The notes under the pieces: model-generated
Told to the model about the DNA's origin: nothing
What the model saw: only the letters and a program-made list of their open reading frames with translations
Databases searched by the model: none
Translations under genes and position numbers: made by a program
Part shown: positions 49,917-56,132 of the stretch, one piece after another
Layout: each line of letters begins with the position of its first letter
Position numbering within the stretch: the first letter of the stretch is position 1
From: Candidatus Anammoxibacter sp.
GTDB lineage: Bacteria; Planctomycetota; Brocadiia; Brocadiales; Anammoxibacteraceae
DNA length: 64,000 bases
Direction of reading: 5' to 3'
NCBI GenBank assembly: GCA_021777055.1
Contig: JAIQZO010000056.1
Coordinates: 101,759 to 165,758, forward strand

Positions 49917-50300
49917 ATGTTTTTCCCTCTTTTCATTCTATGGTGCTTTCGCTGTAACTTAGCTTATTTAGTGCGGTTCTTTTTTTGACAAATTCTGATA
50001 ATTCCAGAGGTTAATACGCTACTTTAGAATGCTCCATATTATTAATTAGACCCTACAATTGGCAAAAATCAATAGGTACAATAGTTACATTTTGGATAAC
50101 TTTAGTTGCACAAAAGATGCAACTTTAGTTGCATTTTTAGAGGAGTGTTTATAAAATCAGAATAGGTAATGCGAGCTTTGTAACAGGCAACTACGAGGAG
50201 TGATTAGACTTAGAGTTTACTTAAAGAATGGTATGGAAGGAGTGATAATTGTCATTATTACAGTATTATCCTGTAAAAACTTCTCTTCCCCGTTTATATG
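49917..50300 (-). promoter_or_regulatory. Duplicated leader/promoter block, second copy
   Basis: It corresponds to 44415-44750. The palindrome ATGCAACTTTAGTTGCAT (50117-50134) is perfect, with 8-bp arms, and an extra half-site TAGTTGCA lies just beside it (50103-50110). Followed by AGAGGAGTGTTTATAAAA as in the first copy. It could be a regulator operator plus promoter upstream of the STN gene, or a long 5' leader. Confidence 0.6.
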
Positions 50301-51270
50301 AGAACAAGTCTTAGAAAGAGATTTTGATTAAAAGAGGAACCTCTACTGCTGGAGCAGAGTCTTGATTATTGTTTGCGAATAACAGGCAGTGACCAACTTA
50401 TTACTTTTGGTAGGTTTTGCCGTACTATGGAATTCTACTGATGTTTTATTACAAAATAAAAAGTAGCGACTTTGGTAACTAGATTGAAGGCAATTAGAGA
50501 AAAATAGCGTGTAATAAACCAAGGGCCTTTGAGTTGGCTGACGAGGTAGTGCTATTAGTATAACAGATAACTGTAAAGTCCCGCGAGGCTGGTGCACTAT
50601 AGCATTACCCTGTAAAAACCTCTTTTTTTGAAAGAAATTTTAAACAGCTTTGGTTATGTTAACCGGAGTGCAAAATTTATTTTGCTAGAGATACAATTAT
50701 AGAAATGGAAGATGTAAGATTTGAATTAACGGTTTCTACCAGATGTGATTCAATCATCTTCTAAAGATATAGAGAAATACGAAAAGCAGGTAATGTTAAT
50801 CCTGGTAGAAAACCTATTTTTGAGATTGTATTACTATCTGATTTTAGCAAGATAAATCTTGCACTCCGTATATTTCTAGAATTTGATTCTTTATACTGAA
50901 TTCTGTCTCCTGCATTCTGTATTCGCAATTTGGTTGCAGCTTTGCCGTTTTATGGTTTAACTTCGCAGATTCGAGGGACGGAGGGTTTCTATTCCTTCTA
51001 ATATCGTAGAGTGATGGGCTCGTGAAAGCCAGGCAGGTTACCGTAGATTCCATTCAGAACATTAATGGAGCAGCTTATCAACTAAGTTTGGCTAATCGGT
51101 TTGCGTTATTGTATAATTAGAATTTATCCTTGATAGAGCCAAAGATCATCGAAACTAAGAAAGTCTTAAATTACTTGATTAGAGCGGTGAGGAATCTTTG
51201 ATTTACTTTAGCCTTCAGTCTTCAGCCTATCCACCTGAGTAGTAACAATAAAAACTTGGCTTTTTAGAAA
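50301..51270. other. Spacer downstream of the regulator gene (970 bp)
   Basis: It holds the 203-bp inverted-repeat element at 50665, an AATTCTG..TTTGGTTGCAGC repeat near 50875-50945, and a CTTCAGCCTATCCACCTGAG motif near 51220. No supported gene; short frames on both strands lack ribosome-binding sites. Confidence 0.5.
50665..50867. repeat. 203-bp MITE-like element
   Basis: The 23-bp ends start GGAGTGCAA and are inverted with two mismatches (50665-50687 against 50845-50867). Each end is itself nearly palindromic (GCAAGAT-AA-ATCTTGC on the right). There is no coding capacity. No clear target duplication. Confidence 0.6.
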
Positions 51271-51951
51271 TTATCTTTGGATTAACGTTTTAACTATATT
51301 TCTATACCTTGGTACCTGACACATTTGATTTAATGTGCTTTTGCTTGAGTTTAATGCAAAAAGGGCCAATTGTAGTCTATCAGAGACTCCTGTCTTTTTG
51401 TATATCCTGCTTAGATGTGATTTAACTGACTGCTCTGAGATAGTTAGTGTTTTCTGTATTTCCTTGTTTGAATGCCCGTTGCAAATCATTTTGACTATCT
51501 CTATCTCTTTTTCTGTCATACAAGGCCGCTTTTCTCTTAAAACGTGATTCGTCTCCGGGATAATGCTCTTTAATTTGCATCGATCAAGCCAGAGTTCTCC
51601 TTTAACCACACTGTTTATCGCCTTTTTAAGTTCAGATAATTTGGCCGTAGGGGAGAGGATACCAACAAGCCCTTTGGAAATAAAGTCTTTTAAACGTTCA
51701 TTTTCTATATTTGGAAGACATACTGTTCCTAAAAGTAAGATTTGTACCCTGTGTTTGAAAGAGACGTCATGAAATGACGTGCAGAGAGTAAAAAAATCTG
51801 TAATTAGCAAATCTGGATTTGCACTGATAACTTCATTTGGGTCAGAGGAATTAATAATAGTATCTGTTCCAGATTCATGTTCTTCAAGAAATGTTTTAAT
51901 GCCTTCTCCAAAAATATAGTTACAACAGATGATTGCGACTTTGAATAGCAT
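51271..51951 (-). CDS. NarL/LuxR-type regulator with degenerate receiver
   Basis: 226 residues. The N-terminal ~120 have the receiver fold, but the acidic pair normally near residue 8-10 is replaced (VAIICCNYIFGEGIK where NarL-type proteins have DDH). An Asp at the usual phospho-site remains (LLITDFF). The LuxR helix-turn-helix is intact: LREKRPCMTEKEIEIVKMICNGHSNKEIQKTLTISEQSVKSHLSRIYKKTGV. It may work without phosphorylation. It is the next minus-strand gene after the RiPP-like cluster, 608 bp away, so it could regulate it. Confidence 0.82.
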   Translation of the reverse strand: MLFKVAIICCNYIFGEGIKTFLEEHESGTDTIINSSDPNEVISANPDLLITDFFTLCTSFHDVSFKHRVQILLLGTVCLPNIENERLKDFISKGLVGILSPTAKLSELKKAINSVVKGELWLDRCKLKSIIPETNHVLREKRPCMTEKEIEIVKMICNGHSNKEIQKTLTISEQSVKSHLSRIYKKTGVSDRLQLALFALNSSKSTLNQMCQVPRYRNIVKTLIQR

Positions 51952-52188
51952 AGTTTTTACCCTAATCTATAAATGACAATTAAACATTTTCCAATCCATA
52001 CCCTTATTATAACACATAATAGTTTGAAAAATATCGCACATCTGCTACCAAAACTGTCATTTCAAGAACGAAACCGGTGTTTTAAGAGGTAAAAGTAAAA
52101 GTGAATAATTAGGTCTTTTAAGTTAACACCGACGGCTGACTTTTTACCATAGACTAATTTCAAATATATCTGCAGCTGGTTCAAGTCT

Positions 52189-52217
52189 CTGACTTGAACT
52201 AATCTGACATTAACAAT
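52189..52217 (+). repeat. Dispersed palindromic repeat, copy E
   Basis: GTTCAAGTC-TCT-GACTTGAAC followed by TAATCTGACATTAAC. The palindrome and the trailing sequence are almost identical to copy G (54052) and to the reverse complement of copy F (52309). Confidence 0.8.
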
Positions 52218-52290
52218 ACTCTGTATGGTTTTGCTTATTAGACACAATCAATTACCAGTAAACAATAAACTCTTTTACTCGCAACAGAGT

Positions 52291-52330
52291 TGCGTTAAAG
52301 TCAAATTAGTTCAAGTCAGAGACTTGAACC
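52291..52330 (-). repeat. Dispersed palindromic repeat, copy F
   Basis: On the minus strand GTTCAAGTC-TCT-GACTTGAAC is followed by TAATTTGACTTTAACGC, in inverse orientation to copy E about 100 bp away. A CCCAGGG..CCTGGG hairpin lies just beyond. Confidence 0.75.
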
Positions 52331-52559
52331 AACCATGTGAAGTTAACCCAGGGCAGCGTCCTGGGCTGGTATGTATAACCCCGTTGAGATATTTTGCATA
52401 TCTTTAAATCTTTATATTTTAAGTTAACTTCAAATTTATAATCTTAAGCTTGATTCACATACAACGATTATGACTATAGAGCTTTTTGGTAGACAATACT
52501 TCGCTACAGCATCAATAATTTGCAAATATTTACAATAGAATGAATTAAAATGAAAATAC

Positions 52560-52841
52560 CTATACTATCTTTACTAATTTTTCATTAATAAGCGCTTCAA
52601 TAAGGTTAAGAACGCTCTCTTTGGCCTTTTCAGGTGAGACATCAAATTTTTCTGGAAGTGTATCGCACATCTCTCCAGGTGTTATATTATTACTCAGCAT
52701 TTGCCAGATGAACAATCCTGTTTCATTTAAGGTAAAGTAATTTTTGGTACCTAAATGGAGAAGGACCGCCTCTTTGCCCTCCTCTAACTCTGTAACAACC
52801 ACATCAGGATCAGGTTTTATCCTTTGATCTAACTTTATCAT
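52560..52841 (-). CDS. PqqD-family RiPP recognition protein
   Basis: 93 residues with the PqqD/RRE winged-helix pattern: RIKPDPDVVVTELEEGKEAVLLHLGTKNYFTLNETGLFIWQMLSNNITPGEMCDTL...VLNLIEALINEKLVKIV. These domains bind leader peptides of ribosomally made peptides and deliver them to a modifying enzyme. AAAGGAG lies ~12 nt before the ATG. It follows the radical SAM gene by 70 bp and with it and the precursor-like gene forms the minimal set of a radical SAM RiPP pathway. Confidence 0.9.
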   Translation of the reverse strand: MIKLDQRIKPDPDVVVTELEEGKEAVLLHLGTKNYFTLNETGLFIWQMLSNNITPGEMCDTLPEKFDVSPEKAKESVLNLIEALINEKLVKIV

Positions 52842-52911
52842 TTATTATAGGTCTCCTTTATGCTTTTTTCCGGATCATGCCTGGCCAAGGGTTTTCAGAA
52901 TGTTTTTTAAA

Positions 52912-53859
52912 CTAATCTTTCTTTTTGAAATAATTTAAGCAGTACAAACATGGAAAATAATCTGAATCTTTAAACTTATCATTATCTTTACGTTCCGATT
53001 TCTCTTTTCGAAACGCTTTGTTCAAATTAACCAGAAGCTCATAAGCCTCTGGAAAACCGATCTTATCTAAGTTACCTACCACGTCGTCATTACCAACAAC
53101 ACCTTTTCCATGTCCTGACAAGTGACAGCAAAATGTAACATTACCTCTCCAGTCAATATTAAATTCTTGCATTTGCAATGGGGCGCATGGGAATAGATCG
53201 GTGGTATAATACCCCGGGGCCATGACAATAGGCATTGTAAAGGTTTTTTGAAGTCGCAAAATAGCAGCATCAACCTCTCTTTTCTTCACTGATAGAAGGT
53301 CCAAACCATTGGATAAAGTTTGAGGATTGGACATTAGATGGCCAAACCGTAGTCCGCGACTTCCCAGTTTCATGGCAAGTTCTGCTATTTGCGATAATTC
53401 ACAGATGTTATTGGATGAAATAACGGTGTTAATAGTAAATGAGATATCTTTTACTACACAAATACTAATGGCCTTTATTACCCTGCGGTATGAACCTTCA
53501 CCGCGAATCCTATCATGTGTCGCTTCCTCTGCTCCATCTAAACTAAATGTAATTCCTGTAAGCCTACTGCGATGTGGTAGCAACTTCTCATAAATATCGG
53601 TAAAATTCCAACCATTAGTAACGAAGCCAAAGTTATACTCTGCGTCACATATCGTCCTGAGAATCTCTATAAATCCTGGATGTAATGTGGGCTCTCCTCC
53701 AGTGAAGGAGATATTATCGAATCCTTGATCCTTTGCACCGGAAAGAATCTTCTCTATAATGTCTAATTCTAGATTGCCATCTGCGCTGTGGCGATTATCA
53801 AAGCAGTGATGACATTTTAGGTTACAGTGATTGGTAAGTTCTACAACTATCGTTGGCAT
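52912..53859 (-). CDS. Radical SAM peptide-modifying enzyme (SPASM/twitch-like)
   Basis: 315 residues. The N-terminal radical SAM site is CX3CX2C (C12, C16, C19 in ELTNHCNLKCHHC); SFTGGEPTLHPGF and FSLDGAEEATHDRIRG follow. The C-terminal ~90 residues carry C225, C244, C245, C304 and C307 around GNVTFCC and PCLYC, as in twitch/SPASM domains that bind an auxiliary Fe-S cluster. Such enzymes make thioether, C-C or epimerisation changes in precursor peptides. The ATG has no clear ribosome-binding site, but an in-frame stop lies just upstream. Confidence 0.92.
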   Translation of the reverse strand: MPTIVVELTNHCNLKCHHCFDNRHSADGNLELDIIEKILSGAKDQGFDNISFTGGEPTLHPGFIEILRTICDAEYNFGFVTNGWNFTDIYEKLLPHRSRLTGITFSLDGAEEATHDRIRGEGSYRRVIKAISICVVKDISFTINTVISSNNICELSQIAELAMKLGSRGLRFGHLMSNPQTLSNGLDLLSVKKREVDAAILRLQKTFTMPIVMAPGYYTTDLFPCAPLQMQEFNIDWRGNVTFCCHLSGHGKGVVGNDDVVGNLDKIGFPEAYELLVNLNKAFRKEKSERKDNDKFKDSDYFPCLYCLNYFKKKD

Positions 53860-54051
53860 TTTTTAATTATTCTTTTGACTGGCGATACAATATTAAAAAT
53901 TATTAAATGATTTTTGTCCCCAATATCATGCAGTGCGTTAGGTAGGCAGTTAAATCCTGTTTAAAAATTGAAAATCTCTGGTATGCTCTTAAATTTGCGC
54001 CATCAGCGCGACTTTCAGTTTTAATCAATACATATCATTGTTATATCTACA

Positions 54052-54088
54052 GGTTCAAGTCTCTGACTTGAACTAATCTTACATTAAC
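54052..54088 (+). repeat. Dispersed palindromic repeat, copy G
   Basis: GTTCAAGTC-TCT-GACTTGAAC then TAATCTTACATTAACAATA. It lies in the 262-bp gap between the radical SAM and acetyltransferase genes, inside the RiPP cluster. Confidence 0.8.
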
Positions 54089-54121
54089 AATATTCAATAT
54101 ATTCTGATTGCGAAATAGCTG

Positions 54122-54643
54122 TCAAATCTCTTTGGATTGTAATAGCCGGAATGTCTCAAAACCCTGTTTTCGCCAAAAGGCATTGCCTTCTTTATTTTGA
54201 ACAATGATAGATAACTCGATACGGGAGACCTGTTTTGATCGAAACCATTCCATGGTATTATAAACTAACTTGCTACCTATACCTTGCATTCGAAATGACG
54301 GGTTTACATAACACTCTTCTATAACTCCCCATCGCATTGGTTTGAGAGGTAAGAATTTCTTTTTTACTGATGGGCGGCAAATACGTTGTAAAATTGATTT
54401 ATGCCGATTGACTGGAGGATAATTAATAACCCTGGTATCTATAAAACCAGTTAGATTCCCATGATTCCCTGCTACAAAAACCATTTTATTTCTACTATTT
54501 AACTTTTCCTCTGTGTAAGTAACCCAATCAAAATCTTGTAGCAATTCGTAATAACGAGCTAGTTGCTGATGATATTCAGCATCTTGTTTAAAAAATCTTG
54601 CCAGTTGATTAACATCCCTTTTCGTTGCCTTCCAAATGTCCAT
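54122..54643 (-). CDS. GNAT-family N-acetyltransferase
   Basis: 173 residues from the ATG at 54641-54643; a TTG two codons earlier is an alternative. The GNAT fold shows VIEECYVNPSFRMQGIGSKLVYNTMEWFRSKQ, with the acetyl-CoA loop RMQGIG, then IELSIIVQNKEGNAFWRKQGFETFRLL. It transfers an acetyl or related acyl group to an amine. Encoded between the precursor-like peptide and the radical SAM gene, it may tailor the peptide or serve self-protection. Link to the peptide is inferred from position only. Confidence 0.88.
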   Translation of the reverse strand: MDIWKATKRDVNQLARFFKQDAEYHQQLARYYELLQDFDWVTYTEEKLNSRNKMVFVAGNHGNLTGFIDTRVINYPPVNRHKSILQRICRPSVKKKFLPLKPMRWGVIEECYVNPSFRMQGIGSKLVYNTMEWFRSKQVSRIELSIIVQNKEGNAFWRKQGFETFRLLQSKEI

Positions 54644-54792
54644 TTTCAATTTAATTAGAGCTTTTGGCCTACTTTTTATACAGATTGTTTTATGCAGGGA
54701 ATTGATATATGTTGATGTCTAACGATTTACAGTCATCAATTAAATGAGATCTGCACAATGTTAATTCTGGTTCTCTACCCTTCAAACTGAAC

Positions 54793-54816
54793 AGGGGCGA
54801 GTCTAAACTCGCCCCT
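54793..54816. terminator. Strong hairpin between precursor-like gene and tailoring genes
   Basis: AGGGGCGAGT (54793-54802) pairs perfectly with ACTCGCCCCT (54807-54816), 4-nt loop. On the minus strand no T-run follows, so it could be a partial terminator or mRNA stabiliser after the peptide gene. On the plus strand only TTT follows. Confidence 0.65.
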
Positions 54817-54912
54817 TTGATATGAAAATCCATTCCCAACAATAATCGACTCACTATGTCCTATTCCAAAGCTGTGCTGTTTGGAGCCCATCAGCTTGCT
54901 TTTTGTAAGCTG

Positions 54913-55086
54913 TTATGGACTGAAAGGCCCAAAAAAGCCTGCAGTAATCTCAGTGGCATCTCCCTGTTTAGTGAGCTTTGGCTCAATAAAAGTTAATTTC
55001 GGTTCTGTAAAGGATTTTTTAACATCAAACACTTTATTGTTTTTGTTCCCTTGCGTTTTATTATCTGTTACTCCTCTTTCTTTCAT
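54913..55086 (-). CDS. 57-residue RiPP precursor-like peptide
   Basis: MKERGVTDNKTQGNKNNKVF opens a hydrophilic leader; the middle repeats a phrase (TEPKLTF, IEPKLTK), and the end is QGDATEITAGFFGPFSP. The 'KPxL-GD-EEIT-G' order is typical of short precursors recognised by PqqD-like domains, in which a small Gly/aromatic core follows the TxG junction. The core here may be FFGPFSP. A very strong ribosome-binding site (TTGGAGGC) lies 5 nt before the ATG. A peptidase or transporter is not seen nearby. A frame on the opposite strand covers the same DNA but lacks these features. Confidence 0.75.
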   Translation of the reverse strand: MKERGVTDNKTQGNKNNKVFDVKKSFTEPKLTFIEPKLTKQGDATEITAGFFGPFSP

Positions 55087-55174
55087 TCGGTTGCCTCCAA
55101 AAAATTGAAATTTTTAATAATTTACGTATTTAATCAATTAACGGTTTTATAATAAAAAATTTACGATGGTGAAA

Positions 55175-55750
55175 TTATTTATTTAAGTACTCCGAAGGAT
55201 CAAACTCAAATTTGAAATGTTTTGGCTCCGGTTTCTCCTCTTCAATAGGATCTTCTATTTTCGTTTCCGGTTTTAATGGTTTCACATCTGGAGCCGGCTT
55301 TCCTTTTAACAAAACAAATATCTTAACAACCTTCTTTTCGTTTTTTTCTGTATTCACGATATATCCGTAATTTGAGCTTAATTTCTTAAGCGCGTCTGCT
55401 AATGGTAGCTTCTCAAATTTTTGCGTAACCTTTTCATCCTTACTTATATTGGCATCAACTTCTATCTTCATCCTATGACCTATCTCTTCTATGATCTCTT
55501 TTAAAGATGCATCCTTTGCGTCTAAAGAAATAAGGTCTTCTTTTACTGTGAGGGTAAAATACGCGCTTTTCTTGGATTCATCATTCTCCGTATTCCCATC
55601 AGCGTTACCGACTAGCAGTAATGATGAAATTACTAACAGGGGAATAATGCGTACGTTAAGAAGCATAGAGTCTTTTTTTTTACTTTCTTTCTGGCTTAAA
55701 GTACTGGGTTTAGATGAGTTTGTAAAATTTACAATATTTAGCATATTCAT
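55175..55750 (-). CDS. Small exported STN-domain protein, paralogue 2
   Basis: 191 residues. Signal region LLNVRIIPLLVISSLLLVGNADG, STN core ISLDAKDASLKEIIEEIGHRMKIEVDANISKDEKVTQKFEKLPLADALKKLSSNYGYIVN, a proline/glutamate spacer and the tail PKHFKFEFDPSEYLNK. It is about half identical to the 49401-49916 protein by eye. The first ATG is kept; an internal Met just before the signal core is possible. It precedes the peptide gene by 88 bp on the same strand, so cotranscription is possible, though each may have its own promoter. Confidence 0.75.
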   Translation of the reverse strand: MNMLNIVNFTNSSKPSTLSQKESKKKDSMLLNVRIIPLLVISSLLLVGNADGNTENDESKKSAYFTLTVKEDLISLDAKDASLKEIIEEIGHRMKIEVDANISKDEKVTQKFEKLPLADALKKLSSNYGYIVNTEKNEKKVVKIFVLLKGKPAPDVKPLKPETKIEDPIEEEKPEPKHFKFEFDPSEYLNK

Positions 55751-56132
55751 TATTGTTAGAATTTAATTGAAAAAAGTTTAACTCCTAAATTGATCTGGTT
55801 CAAAACAAAGGGATATTACCTACACCAATTAAATTTTCTCTCTCTTTAATATGCATGTTTTGTTCCTTTAAAAATCACTATTAAAGATATCATAATCGTC
55901 AAAGAATAGAAACCCTTCTTTTCCGACAATAGCACAAATTAATTTACGCAAATATTATACCGAACAAAACGCTAAAACACAGAAATCGGTAATGTCAATA
56001 AATGCAATATATTACGTCAATGAAAACGTACTGGTATAAAATCTAAATTATAATATTAATGTTAAATCTCTATCGCTATACTAACAAAATGTTAGCTTTA
56101 TAACGATACCTCTCTTTGTGTATACAACAAGT
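55751..56132. other. Spacer upstream of the STN paralogue (382 bp)
   Basis: AT-rich. It lacks the leader block seen upstream of the other two STN genes. No gene, terminator or palindrome is clear. Confidence 0.4.

Larger units (their letters stand above)
51952..52559. other. Repeat-bearing spacer between regulator and PqqD-like gene
   Basis: It holds repeat copies E and F (52189 and 52309) and a CCCAGGGCAGCGTCCTGGG hairpin (52345-52363). No supported gene. It separates the PqqD-like gene from the downstream regulator gene. Confidence 0.5.

Noticed and set aside
54881..55108. 75-codon plus-strand frame over the peptide gene
   Set aside because: It has no ribosome-binding site or family features. 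The minus-strand frame on the same DNA has a strong ribosome-binding site and RiPP-leader features.
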